Source: an uncultured Clostridia bacterium (GTDB taxonomy: Bacteria > Bacillota > Clostridia > Christensenellales > Borkfalkiaceae). Taken from it: a stretch of 59,966 nt of DNA. Location: positions 1 through 59,966 of the forward strand of contig CAKNQN010000009.1 in the NCBI GenBank assembly GCA_930990665.1, written 5' to 3'. The position numbers and the translations under genes are program-made. The notes below the pieces were generated by a model. The model searched no databases and was not told the origin of the DNA. It was given only the letters and a program-made list of their open reading frames with translations. Below are positions 44,644-53,209 of the stretch, piece after piece. Numbering within the stretch: position 1 is the stretch's first letter; each line of letters starts with the position of its first letter.

Positions 44644-44669
44644 TTACAAATTTATTACAAATTTTACAA
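44644..44669 (+). promoter_or_regulatory. PhoP-box-like repeats upstream of the Na/Pi symporter
   Basis: TTACAA at 44644 and 44655 (11 bases apart), then TTTTACAA ending at 44669 and TTACAA at 44690. TATTAT (44673-44678) or TACAAT (44691-44696) may be the -10 box. The pattern matches that upstream of pstS. Confidence 0.7.
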
Positions 44670-44745
44670 GTGTATTATACATCTGTTTTTTACAATAGAA
44701 AAGAAGTGTAAAAACGTAAGAGAAAGGGATAAGGAGAAAGTTGCA

Positions 44746-46440
44746 ATGGATGGAATGAGCATGAGCGCGCTGCTGATCGCGGGGGCGGAAAGCTGGGGAG
44801 CAGGGGAATACCTGCTCAAGATCGTTTCGCTTCTGGCGGGGCTGGGCGCTTTTTTGCTGGGATTCAAGATCCTTTCGGACAACATCGAAAAACTCGCCAC
44901 GAACAAACTCCGCCGCTGGTTCGATAAAACCAGCAAAAGCCGCCTCGCCGGCGTCGGCATCGGCGCGGGCGTCACGGCCATCATTCAGAGTTCGTCCGCC
45001 ACGACCGTCATGGTCGTCGGCTTTGTAAACGTCGGGCTCATGTCGCTTTTCCAGGCGACGGCGGTCATCATGGGCGCCAACATCGGCACCACGGTCACCG
45101 CCTATTTTTCCGTCATCGCGGATATTCCCTTCATCGAGATCATCACCGTGTTCACCTGCGTGGGCATCTTCATGGATATGCTCTGCAAAAAAGACAAGAG
45201 CAAGACCGTCGGCATGATGCTCGCAGGGTTAGGCCTCGTGTTTTTGGGGCTCGAATACATGGGCATGGCGATGGACGAATTCGCGCAGCAGCAGATCGTC
45301 AAAGATTTCCTCGTCAGCGTAGACAACCGCCTCGTGCTTTTGCTCGCGGGCGTCATCATCACGGGCATCGTGCAGTCGTCGTCGGCGGTCACCACGCTCA
45401 TCGTGCAGATGGTCGGCGCCGGCCTCGTCATCGGCGATCCGTCCAACAGCGGCGTGCTGTTTCTGGTGCTGGGCACCAACATCGGCACCTGCGTTACGGC
45501 GCTCCTTTCGTCGATCGGCGCGAACACCAACGCCAAGAGGGCGGCTTTCATCCACCTCATGTTCAACGTGTTCGGCACCGTCATCTTTTCGGTTTTCCTG
45601 CTCTGCTGGCCGGGTTTCATGGATGCCACGATCGGCAAGTGGTTCGCAAACGATCCGGGGTTGCAGATCGCGCTGTTCCACACCTTCTTCAACGTGGTAT
45701 GCACCTGCATTTTCCTGCCGTTCGCGCAGGTGTTCGTAAAGGTATCCACCACGATCATCCGCGACAGAAAGGGCGAACAGAAACCCGCCACGGACACCGT
45801 TCTGCTCGACGACCGCTTTCTGGCCACGCCGTCGGTGGCGGTGGAACAGGCCAACAAGGCCACGGCGCGCATGGCGGATATCGCCATGGAATCGCTCAAA
45901 GGCGCGTTCGACGGGTTCCTCGCCGAGTCGGAAGAGGCCAAAGAAAAGGTAGACGAACTGAACGTGCGCGTCGCGGAAATGGAGCGCGCGATCGTCGCGT
46001 ATCTGATCAAAATTTCCTCGCAGGACGTTTCCATGACGGACGAAAAACTGGTTTCCGCCATCCACCACGCCACGGGCGACATCCTGCGCATCAGCGAACT
46101 GGCGGATAACATCACCAAATACACGCGCAACTGCCGCCGCGACGGCATCGAATTTTCGGCGGGCGTAAAAAAATCATTGCAGGATATGTACGCAAAAATC
46201 GACGAGTTGTATCAAAAAACGCTCGACGTATTCGATAAAAAGGACATCACCGCGATCAAGGCGGTCGACGCCGTGGAAGACGAAGTCGACGCCGCGCGCA
46301 AGTCGATGGTGCAGGACCACATCCGGCGCCTCAACGAGGGCAAGTGCAAGCCCGATTCCAGCGGCGTGTTCATCAACCTCGTCGGCAACCTGGAACGCGC
46401 GGCCGACCACCTCACTTATATTGCGCACGCGTTCGATTAA
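44746..46440 (+). CDS. nptA: Na+/phosphate symporter with C-terminal PhoU domain
   Basis: 564 residues. Two inverted Na_Pi_cotrans repeats carry the QSSSA motifs (AIIQSSSATTVMVVGFVNVG and GIVQSSSAVTTLIVQMVG). The last 200 residues are a PhoU-like helical domain (EQANKATARMADIAMESLKG, ISELADNITKYTRNC, NLERAADHLTYIAHAFD). The PhoU part probably gates transport or senses phosphate. PhoP-type repeats lie upstream, so the gene should be induced on phosphate starvation. Confidence 0.92.
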   Translation: MDGMSMSALLIAGAESWGAGEYLLKIVSLLAGLGAFLLGFKILSDNIEKLATNKLRRWFDKTSKSRLAGVGIGAGVTAIIQSSSATTVMVVGFVNVGLMSLFQATAVIMGANIGTTVTAYFSVIADIPFIEIITVFTCVGIFMDMLCKKDKSKTVGMMLAGLGLVFLGLEYMGMAMDEFAQQQIVKDFLVSVDNRLVLLLAGVIITGIVQSSSAVTTLIVQMVGAGLVIGDPSNSGVLFLVLGTNIGTCVTALLSSIGANTNAKRAAFIHLMFNVFGTVIFSVFLLCWPGFMDATIGKWFANDPGLQIALFHTFFNVVCTCIFLPFAQVFVKVSTTIIRDRKGEQKPATDTVLLDDRFLATPSVAVEQANKATARMADIAMESLKGAFDGFLAESEEAKEKVDELNVRVAEMERAIVAYLIKISSQDVSMTDEKLVSAIHHATGDILRISELADNITKYTRNCRRDGIEFSAGVKKSLQDMYAKIDELYQKTLDVFDKKDITAIKAVDAVEDEVDAARKSMVQDHIRRLNEGKCKPDSSGVFINLVGNLERAADHLTYIAHAFD

Positions 46441-46449
46441 AAAATTGAC

Positions 46450-46478
46450 TTGCCTTTCGGTGTCCGCTGTGGTATAAT
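46450..46478 (+). promoter_or_regulatory. promoter of phoP
   Basis: TTGCCT (46450-46455), 17-base spacer, TATAAT (46473-46478), ahead of AGGAGAAAGAGATC and the TTG start. Confidence 0.65.
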
Positions 46479-46529
46479 GAGAGCGCGGTAAGCCGCAGGA
46501 GAAAAAGATCGCGGCAGGAGAAAGAGATC

Positions 46530-47186
46530 TTGGATAAAAAAATCTACTTGCTGGAAGACGATAAAAATATCGGCGAACTGGTGCGGTGTGCGCTGGAGCT
46601 TTCGGGGCTGCAGGTCGAGTGTTACGAGACGGTGGCGGCCTTTACGGAAGCGGCGGACAGGCAGCCGCCCGCGGTGGCGCTTCTGGACATCATGTTGCCG
46701 GACGGCAACGGGCTGGACGTGCTTGCCAGGCTCAAGCAGAAGAGTCCCTCGACGGGGGTGATCATGCTTTCGGCGCTGGGGCAGGAGACGGACAAGGTGC
46801 GCGGGCTGAATCTGGGTGCGGACGACTACATATCCAAACCGTTCGGGGTATTGGAGCTGGCGGCGCGCGTGAACGCGCTTCTGCGGAGGTACACGCCCAA
46901 CGCCTCTATCGTGCGCGGAGATCTTTCCCTCGACGAGGACACGATGACGGCGACGCTGCGCGGGGTGCGGCTGGAACTGAACAACAAGGAATTCAACCTC
47001 CTGAAATATCTCATGCAGAAGGAGGGCAAGGCGCTCACCCGCGAGAACATACTCAACGCCGTATGGGGATACGACGAAGGGGAAACGCGCACGGTAGACA
47101 ACCACATTGCCCGGCTTCGCAAACTCGGCATCGACTACATCGAAACGGTGTTCGGCGTCGGCTATAAATTCGTTTACAGGGAGTAA
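46530..47186 (+). CDS. phoP: response regulator PhoP
   Basis: 218 residues, OmpR/PhoB class. Receiver domain with acidic pair LEDDKN, phosphoacceptor Asp in VALLDIMLPDGNG, Thr/Ser in VIMLSAL and Lys in YISKPFG. The C-terminal winged helix has LNNKEFNLLKYLMQKEGKAL and TRTVDNHIARLRKLG. It starts at TTG 46530 with AGGAG 11 bases before. Its neighbours (phoR, pst, Na/Pi symporter) support phosphate control. Confidence 0.9.
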   Translation: MDKKIYLLEDDKNIGELVRCALELSGLQVECYETVAAFTEAADRQPPAVALLDIMLPDGNGLDVLARLKQKSPSTGVIMLSALGQETDKVRGLNLGADDYISKPFGVLELAARVNALLRRYTPNASIVRGDLSLDEDTMTATLRGVRLELNNKEFNLLKYLMQKEGKALTRENILNAVWGYDEGETRTVDNHIARLRKLGIDYIETVFGVGYKFVYRE

Positions 47187-47251
47187 GCGGCAGGCGGAGA
47201 TCAAATCTCCGCCCTTTTTGCTTTTCCGGCAAATAAGCCGCAAATACGGTT

Positions 47252-48892
47252 ATGAAAAGAAAGATCATTTTCGCCGCCCTCGGCATCTCGCTGGCGGCGG
47301 CCCTCTTTTCCTCAATGATCGCCGCGGCGGCCTGCCGCAGCGAGGCGGCGGCGCAGGTCGGGCGCGCGCTTTCGGGGTACATGAATATTTTTGAAGAGCA
47401 ACTCGCCGGTGCGGAAAGCGAGGGGAGTTTGCAGGCTCTCGCCGAAGACTTTGCGGCGGAAACGGGCGTGCGCGTCACGCTGCTCTCGGCGGACGGCATT
47501 GCCGTTGCAGACAGCGGCGGCGAGGCGGGCGAAGACTTTTCCGGCCGCGAAGAGGTGGCTGCCGCCGTCGAAACGGGCGAGGGCAGGGCGGAAGGGCCGG
47601 AAGGCGGCGACACCGTTCGCCTCTGCCGCAAAACGGGGCAGAATGCGCTCGTGTTGCTCGCGGCGGATGCGCCTTCGTTCGGCGCCGCGTGGGGCGGCGT
47701 GTTCCCCGCTTTTGCCGGTGCAATGGCGCTCATTTTGCTCTGCGGGCTGGCAGTGGCCTGGATGACGGCCTCGTTCGCGCTCAAACCGGTGGAAAAACTT
47801 ACCCGCGAGGTAGCCATCGGTGCGGGGAGGGAGATCCATACCGACGCGCCCCCGCTGCAGCCGCTTGTGAAGATGCTCAACGAGATGAACGCCGACCTCG
47901 AATCGAAGGTCGCCAAAATGAAGGAAGACCGCAGCATCGAAAAACTCATCCTCAACAGCATGGAGCACGGCATCGTCATTTTCCGCAGCGCGTCAGACGT
48001 CATCCTCATCAACCGCACGGCCGAGCGCCTGCTCGATTACGAAAAGAACGAGCCGATACGCTGTTTTTCTGAAGACAGAGAGATCGCCGCCATCCTCGAA
48101 GAGGGCGAGGCCGCATCCGTTTCCCGCCGCATCGAAGGGCGCGATTACAGTTTCCGCTTCACCTTCAAAAAGCAGGGCAGCGTGCTGCTCATCACCGACG
48201 TCACCGAAACGGTGGCGGCGGCGCGCTCGAAGAACGATTTTATCGCCAACGTCACGCACGAAATGAACACGCCGCTCACCAGCATCCGCGGCTTTGCCGA
48301 ACTCATCGCGGCGGACGGCGTGCCGCCCGAGCGTATCGGGCACGCGGCGCGCACCATCATCCGCCAGAGCGACCGGCTTTCGGCGCTCATCCGCCGCATC
48401 ATCAACTTTTCCGCCATCGACAGCGACGCCCTGCCCGATTACGAGGTAGACCTCTCCGCCCTGCTGGGCGAGGTTCTGCCCTCGTTCGAGCCGCGCATTG
48501 CCGAAAAAAAGATCGCTTTCACGCAGGAAGTGGAAGAGGGCGTAAAGGTGATGTCGCGCCGCGAGCGGCTCATCGAAATCGTCAACAACCTCGTTTCCAA
48601 CGGGATACGCTACAACAAGGAGGGGGGCACGCTCACCGTCCGTCTTACGGGCGGCGCGCACCCCGTTCTTTGCGTGCGCGATACGGGCGTGGGCATTGCC
48701 GAAGAGGACAAAACGCGCATCTTCGACCGCTTTTACACGGTGGATAAATCGCACGGCGGCGAGGGCGGCGGGTTTGGTTTGGGGCTTGCCATCGTCAAAA
48801 AACTGTGCCTGCGCGCCGGGTGGAAGCTCTCGGTCGAGAGCACGTTGGGCGAGGGCACGGAGTTTAAAATCGAATTCGCGCCGGAAAAATAG
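47252..48892 (+). CDS. phoR: sensor histidine kinase PhoR
   Basis: 546 residues. TM1 (about 5-22), an external sensor domain (about 40-145, with VRVTLLSADGIAVADSGG), TM2 (about 150-175), HAMP-like linker, PAS segment with HGIVIFRSASDVILINRTAERLLDYE, then the kinase core. The phosphoacceptor H-box is NVTHEMNTPLTSIRGFAEL, with EMN replacing the usual ELK. N-box NLVSNGIRYNKEGG, G1 DTGVGI and G2 GFGLGLAIVKKL are intact. It is co-directional with phoP after a 65-base gap. Confidence 0.92.
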   Translation: MKRKIIFAALGISLAAALFSSMIAAAACRSEAAAQVGRALSGYMNIFEEQLAGAESEGSLQALAEDFAAETGVRVTLLSADGIAVADSGGEAGEDFSGREEVAAAVETGEGRAEGPEGGDTVRLCRKTGQNALVLLAADAPSFGAAWGGVFPAFAGAMALILLCGLAVAWMTASFALKPVEKLTREVAIGAGREIHTDAPPLQPLVKMLNEMNADLESKVAKMKEDRSIEKLILNSMEHGIVIFRSASDVILINRTAERLLDYEKNEPIRCFSEDREIAAILEEGEAASVSRRIEGRDYSFRFTFKKQGSVLLITDVTETVAAARSKNDFIANVTHEMNTPLTSIRGFAELIAADGVPPERIGHAARTIIRQSDRLSALIRRIINFSAIDSDALPDYEVDLSALLGEVLPSFEPRIAEKKIAFTQEVEEGVKVMSRRERLIEIVNNLVSNGIRYNKEGGTLTVRLTGGAHPVLCVRDTGVGIAEEDKTRIFDRFYTVDKSHGGEGGGFGLGLAIVKKLCLRAGWKLSVESTLGEGTEFKIEFAPEK

Positions 48893-48933
48893 CGGCGTTG
48901 CAAAACCGCGCAACAACGGCACGCAAATTTTAC

Positions 48934-48967
48934 GCAAAAGGCCTCGGCGAAAACCGAGGTCTTTTGC
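48934..48967 (+). terminator. terminator of phoP-phoR
   Basis: GCAAAAGGCCTCGG / CCGAGGTCTTTTGC around a six-base loop. Confidence 0.75.
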
Positions 48968-49221
48968 TTGATGGCGCTTCACGGCGCAACGTGTGCGGTA
49001 TGCAAAGTTTAGTTTATTCTTTTTACTTTACTCACACTATAATAAAATGCTTAATGAAAATCTGACTTTGGATTAAAAGAAAAACAACGGAAACCAAACC
49101 TTTCGGTTCAAATTACGTTGTAAATAGAGCATCAGATTTGTAGTAAATACACCACAAACGCAACGCGGCGGCTGCCCGAACGGGCGGCCGCCGCGCCGCG
49201 TTTGAAAAATAAATCTCATTG
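48968..49221. other. intergenic, GC hairpin
   Basis: A mostly AT-rich stretch with a long GC hairpin near 49158-49201 (AACGCGGCGGC / GCCGCCGCGCCGCGTT with an inner CCCG/CGGG). No gene is supported; a minus-strand frame of 63 codons lacks a ribosome site. Confidence 0.45.
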
Positions 49222-49252
49222 TAAAAACTCCCCCGCGATAGCCGCAGGGGAG
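49222..49252 (-). terminator. terminator of nrdD-trxB
   Basis: Minus strand CTCCCCTGCGG, loop, CGCGGGGGAG then TTTTT, 17 bases past the trxB stop. Confidence 0.85.
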
Positions 49253-49268
49253 TAAATTTTGCAAAAAT

Positions 49269-50186
49269 TCAGTTTTTCAGACTTTCCAGATACAGCGATG
49301 CGTTCGTGGCGGCGATCGCCCCGTCGGAAACGGCGGTGGATACCTGCCGCACCGCCTTCGTGCGGCAATCGCCCGCCACGAACACGCCGGGCGTGCGCGT
49401 CTTGCAGTTTTCGTCCGCAAGGATGTAGCCCGCCTCGTCCAGGTCTGCCACGTTTGCGAACGCCTTGTTGTCGGGCACCTGCCCGATCGCGATGAACACC
49501 GCGGGGATCTCCTGGCGGCAGAGGTTGCCGTCCTCGTCCGTATACTCGATGGCTTCCAGCTCGTTTTCGCCGATAAAGTCGATCACGCTCGTATTCGGCC
49601 GCACTTCCACGTTTTCCTTGGCGCGCACCGCTTTCACGAGGCTCTCGTCGCCGAAAAACTTGTCGAAGAGGGTGTACATGTACACCTTTTTGCAATACCC
49701 CGAAAGGAGCAACGCGTATTGCAGGGCGGAGTTCGCGTCGCCGATGAGCGCCACCTCCCTGCCTTTATAAAAAGGTCCATCGCACACGGCGCAGTAATAG
49801 ACGCCCTTGCCCACGAGATCTTCTCTCTCGTGCTTAGTCCGAAGGTGCTTGTGCTTCACGCCCGCGGCGATGATCACGCTCTTTCCCTCGTAGCCGCCGT
49901 ACTCGGTGCGCACGAAAAAGTCCCCTTCGCCGCGCTTTTCGATGCCCGTCGCCTTCTCGATCTCCACTTCGGCACCGAGGTCGGTGATCTGCTCGAAGAG
50001 GTTGTCGGCGAACTGTTCGCCGCTGATCTGTTTGATGGAGGGAAAGTTTTCCAGCCGGGGGGAAGTGGCGATCTGTCCGCCCAAGCTGTCGCCTTCGAGG
50101 ACGAGTACTTTTTTTCCGTTCCGCAAAGCGTAGAGCGCGGAGGTCATGCCTGCCGCGCCCGCGCCGATCACAATGATGTCGTACAT
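49269..50186 (-). CDS. trxB: thioredoxin reductase TrxB
   Basis: 305-residue FAD/NADPH disulfide reductase. FAD loop IVIGAGAAGMTSALYALRNG, redox pair CAVC in YYCAVCDGPFYKGREVALIGDANSA (the NADPH loop), and the C-terminal GVFVAGDCRTKAVRQVSTAVSDGAIAA. The ATG at 50186 is one base past the nrdD stop, so it is co-translated with the reductase-redoxin fusion. The obvious job is to recycle the redoxin for ribonucleotide reduction. Confidence 0.96.
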   Translation of the reverse strand: MYDIIVIGAGAAGMTSALYALRNGKKVLVLEGDSLGGQIATSPRLENFPSIKQISGEQFADNLFEQITDLGAEVEIEKATGIEKRGEGDFFVRTEYGGYEGKSVIIAAGVKHKHLRTKHEREDLVGKGVYYCAVCDGPFYKGREVALIGDANSALQYALLLSGYCKKVYMYTLFDKFFGDESLVKAVRAKENVEVRPNTSVIDFIGENELEAIEYTDEDGNLCRQEIPAVFIAIGQVPDNKAFANVADLDEAGYILADENCKTRTPGVFVAGDCRTKAVRQVSTAVSDGAIAATNASLYLESLKN

Positions 50187-50187
50187 A

Positions 50188-52551
50188 TCAGCCGATGCTC
50201 TCGATGTATTTGCGGATGTCGCTCGCGTTGTCAAAGGTTTTGAACCCGTCGCCGTCGGGAACGAGCAGGGAAGGCGCCTTTTTCACCCCGTATTTGCGGG
50301 TGGCGGCCACATCCTGTTCCGCGTTGATCACGCGGTATTTCACGCCCGCCTTGTCCAGCATGAGCTTGCTCGTCTTGCAGTTGGGGCAGCCGTCGCGGGT
50401 AAAGAGGACGGGCCCTTCGAGAGCGGGCGCCGCGCAGACGGTCTCCGCCTTTTCCTCTTTCACCTTGTGCGTCTTGAGGGTGGAATGTTCGATGTCGTAG
50501 ACTTTTCTGTCCTTGAACTCCTGCGCCTTGCCGTCGTTCCAGTTCTGCACGGGGCGGTAGTAGCCGGTGATGCGGCTGTAAACTTCCGTCTTTCCGCCGC
50601 AGTGCGGGCAGGTGAACTGCTCGCCCGCGAGGTAGCCGTGTTCCTTGCAGATGGAATAGGTGGGCGACAGGGTGTAATAGGGCAGTTTGTAGTTATCCGC
50701 GATCTTCTTGACCAGCGAAGCGGCCGCTTTCCAGTCGGGGAGTTTTTCGCCGAGGAAGGCGTGGAACACCGTGCCAGAAGTGTACAGCGTCTGCAGATCG
50801 TCCTGGATGTCGAGGGCGTCGAAGATGTCGTCGGTGTATCCGACGGGCAGGTGCGAGCTGTTGGTGTAGTAGGGGGTGCCGTGCTCGTTGGCCGTGATGA
50901 TGTCGGGGAACTGTTCTTTGTCGTGTTTTGCGAAGCGGTAGGTGGTCGACTCGGCGGGCGTCGCTTCGAGGTTGTACAGATCGCCGTACTTTTCCTGGTA
51001 ATCGGAGAGGCGTTCGCGCATATGGTTGAGCACCTTTTTGGTGAACTCCTGCGCTTCCGGCCGGGTCATATCCTTGCGGATCCAGCGGGCGTTGAGCGCC
51101 GCCTCGTTCATGCCGACAAGTCCGATCGTGGAGAAGTGGTTGGCGAAGGTGCCGAGATAGCGCTTGGTGTAGGGATACAGGCCTTCGTCGAGCAGTTTCG
51201 TGATGACCGTGCGCTTGGTTTTGAGGGAGCGCGCGGAGATATCCATCAGTCTGTCGAGACGGCGGAAGAATTCATCCTCGTCCTTGGAAAGGTAGGCGAT
51301 GCGCGGCATATTGATGGTGACGACGCCGACAGAGCCGGTGGATTCGCCGCTGCCGAAGTAACCGCCCGATTTCTTGCGCAGTTCGCGAAGATCCAGGCGC
51401 AGGCGGCAGCACATGCTGCGCACGTCGCTGGGCTGCATATCCGAGTTGATGTAGTTGGAGAAATAGGGCGTGCCGTATTTGGAGGTCATCTCGAACAGCA
51501 GGCGGTTGTTTTCGGTGTCCGACCAGTCGAAATCGCGGGTGATGGAGTAGGTGGGGATGGGGTACTGGAAGCCGCGGCCGTTCGCGTCGCCCTCGATCAT
51601 CACCTCGATGAACGCCTTGTTCACCATGTCCATCTCTTTCTGGCAGTCCTTATATTTGAAGTTCTGCTCCTTGCCGCCGACGATCGCGGGAAGCTCCGCG
51701 AGGTCCTTCGGCACGACCCAGTCCAGCGTGATGTTGGAGAAAGGCGCCTGCGTGCCCCAGCGGCTGGGGGTGTTCACGCCGTAGATGAAGCTCTCAATGC
51801 ACTTTTTCACCTGTTCGTAGTCGAGGTTGTCCGCCTTCACGAAAGGTGCGAGATAGGTATCGAAGGAAGAGAAAGCCTGCGCGCCCGCCCACTCGTTCTG
51901 CATGATGCCGAGGAAGTTGACCATCTGGTTGCACAGGGTCGCGAGGTGTTTGGCGGGTGCGGAAGTGATCTTGCCGGGGATGCCGCCGAGGCCTTCCTGG
52001 ATGAGCTGTTTGAGGCTCCAGCCCGCGCAGTAGCCGGTCAGCATGGAGAGGTCGTGGATGTGGATGTCCGCATTGCGGTGCGCATTCGCCACTTCCTCGT
52101 CATAGATCTCCGAAAGCCAGTAGTTCGCGGTAATCGCGCCGCTGTTGGAAAGGATGAGCCCGCCCACCGAATAGGTCACGGTCGAGTTCTCCTTCACGCG
52201 CCAGTCGGTCGCCTTCACATAGCTGTCGACGAGCTTTTTGTAGTCGAGCATGGTCGACTTCATGTTGCGGATCTTTTCGCGCTGTTTGCGGTAGAGGATA
52301 TAGCACTTTGCCACGTCCGCATATCCCGCTTCCGAAAGCACCGCCTCCACGCTGTCCTGAATGTCCTCCACGGCGATCTTGCCCTCTTTGATCTTGGGCT
52401 CGAAATCCGCGGTTACTTTCAGCGCCAGCATGTCGATCACGCTCGGATGATACTGCTTCTGCATGGCGTCGAACGCCTTCGTGATCGCGACGGATATCTT
52501 TTTGATGTCAAATTCCGCGATCTGCCCGTCTCTCTTGATGACTTGGTACAT
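50188..52551 (-). CDS. nrdD: anaerobic ribonucleotide reductase NrdD fused to a redoxin
   Basis: 787 residues. The start ATG at 52551 follows AGGAGAGG; the open frame extends further, but that part is promoter. ATP-cone at 1-90 (MYQVIKRDGQIAEFDIKKIS), class III catalytic barrel, zinc site CKEHG...CPHC and glycyl radical segment RITGYYRP (Gly663). Residues 712-787 form a glutaredoxin/NrdH-like domain with CPNC (722-725). This matches the formate-independent, redoxin-using NrdD group. The adjacent trxB supplies electrons. NrdR boxes and a consensus promoter lie upstream. The activase gene lies 2.7 kb away beyond a pilin-like gene. Confidence 0.95.
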   Translation of the reverse strand: MYQVIKRDGQIAEFDIKKISVAITKAFDAMQKQYHPSVIDMLALKVTADFEPKIKEGKIAVEDIQDSVEAVLSEAGYADVAKCYILYRKQREKIRNMKSTMLDYKKLVDSYVKATDWRVKENSTVTYSVGGLILSNSGAITANYWLSEIYDEEVANAHRNADIHIHDLSMLTGYCAGWSLKQLIQEGLGGIPGKITSAPAKHLATLCNQMVNFLGIMQNEWAGAQAFSSFDTYLAPFVKADNLDYEQVKKCIESFIYGVNTPSRWGTQAPFSNITLDWVVPKDLAELPAIVGGKEQNFKYKDCQKEMDMVNKAFIEVMIEGDANGRGFQYPIPTYSITRDFDWSDTENNRLLFEMTSKYGTPYFSNYINSDMQPSDVRSMCCRLRLDLRELRKKSGGYFGSGESTGSVGVVTINMPRIAYLSKDEDEFFRRLDRLMDISARSLKTKRTVITKLLDEGLYPYTKRYLGTFANHFSTIGLVGMNEAALNARWIRKDMTRPEAQEFTKKVLNHMRERLSDYQEKYGDLYNLEATPAESTTYRFAKHDKEQFPDIITANEHGTPYYTNSSHLPVGYTDDIFDALDIQDDLQTLYTSGTVFHAFLGEKLPDWKAAASLVKKIADNYKLPYYTLSPTYSICKEHGYLAGEQFTCPHCGGKTEVYSRITGYYRPVQNWNDGKAQEFKDRKVYDIEHSTLKTHKVKEEKAETVCAAPALEGPVLFTRDGCPNCKTSKLMLDKAGVKYRVINAEQDVAATRKYGVKKAPSLLVPDGDGFKTFDNASDIRKYIESIG

Positions 52552-52611
52552 AATCCTCTCCTTTTCCCGCCTTGTAAAAATGCTTGCGGTCTCTTTTTCG
52601 TGTAGGCCTTT

Positions 52612-52640
52612 ATTATAACACCGCCATACCCCGTTGTCAA
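52612..52640 (-). promoter_or_regulatory. promoter of nrdD
   Basis: Minus strand TTGACA (52640-52635), 17-base spacer, TATAAT (52617-52612): perfect consensus. Confidence 0.9.
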
Positions 52641-52650
52641 GAGGTGACAG

Positions 52651-52694
52651 ACAATATCTTGTAAAAAATTTTTGAGTTATCCACAATATATTGT
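52651..52694. promoter_or_regulatory. tandem NrdR boxes
   Basis: ACAATATCTTGT (52651-52662) and ACAATATATTGT (52683-52694) have centres 32 bases apart, about three helical turns. This is the paired-box arrangement bound by the NrdR repressor. They lie directly upstream of the nrdD -35 box. Confidence 0.85.
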
Positions 52695-52711
52695 GTATTT
52701 GTGCATAACTC
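52674..52711. promoter_or_regulatory. inverted DnaA boxes over an NrdR box
   Basis: TTATCCACA (52677-52685) and TGTGCATAA (52700-52708; reverse TTATGCACA) both fit TTATNCACA. The 13-base arms GAGTTATCCACAA / TTGTGCATAACTC have one mismatch and enclose the second NrdR box. The layout resembles the 9851-9888 pair. Confidence 0.7.
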
Positions 52712-53075
52712 GGCGTGAAACAGCGGGGCGCAGGAATGTTTTTCGGCGGAAGGGGGGATCGCCCAATACCCCGCCGAAAACGGCGCGGATTATGCGCGGG
52801 CGGCAAAGTGCTGCGTACTTCTCGCGGCGCGTGTCCCTGTTTCATGCCGCCCGCGGCCGCCTGTCCCTTGCAGTCGTCTGTTGCCCGCGGTTGCCAGGCG
52901 CCGTATCTGCTTGGCGTGCGCGGCCGCCTGTCCCTTGCAGTCGTTTGCCGCCCGCGGTTGCCAGGCGCCGTATCTGCTTGGCGCCCGCGGCTGCCTGTTC
53001 TTCGCGGAGGAATTCTGGTCTGACCGGAAAGGGGTAAAATTTTTGTGAAAAGACAAATTTTGCAATGGGAATTTC
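52712..53075. other. GC-rich intergenic region with arrays
   Basis: No gene is supported. The 67-bp array is listed separately. The plus-strand side becomes AT-rich near 53030 before the pilin promoter. Confidence 0.5.
52852..53005. repeat. 67-bp tandem repeat, two copies plus a partial
   Basis: Unit CGCGGCCGCCTGTCCCTTGC then AGTCGT...TTGCCAGGCGCCGTATCTGC, with copies at 52852 and 52919 and a decayed start at 52986. Confidence 0.88.
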
Positions 53076-53104
53076 TTGCCCGATTTCCGCAAAGATGATA
53101 TAAT
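53076..53104 (+). promoter_or_regulatory. promoter of pilin-like gene 2
   Basis: TTGCCC (53076-53081), 17-base spacer, TATAAT (53099-53104). It is followed by a 100-base leader. Confidence 0.75.
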
Positions 53105-53121
53105 TTATGCGGAACTTTGGT

Positions 53122-53160
53122 AAACGGCCGGCCGTTTCTTTTTTGCAAGCAAAAAAGAAA
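53122..53160 (+). promoter_or_regulatory. possible transcription attenuator in the pilin 2 leader
   Basis: AAACGGCCGGCCGTTT (53122-53137) followed by C and six T looks like an intrinsic terminator. TTTCTTTTTTGC / GCAAAAAAGAAA (53135-53146, 53149-53160) overlaps its T-run and could compete with it. The order terminator-then-alternative stem lies between promoter and ribosome site (AAAAAGGAG). Confidence 0.5.
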
Positions 53161-53209
53161 ACAAATTTAAGGGACACAAACGGGCACAGGCTCGAAAAAG
53201 GAGAAGCAT

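Noticed and set aside
50146-52605. 819-codon plus-strand frame
   Set aside because: It is antisense to nrdD, which has all catalytic motifs, a promoter and NrdR boxes.
52552-53148. N-terminal extension of NrdD to 986 residues
   Set aside because: The extension would be translated from the promoter, NrdR boxes and 67-bp repeats; the SD-led ATG at 52551 begins a normal ATP-cone.
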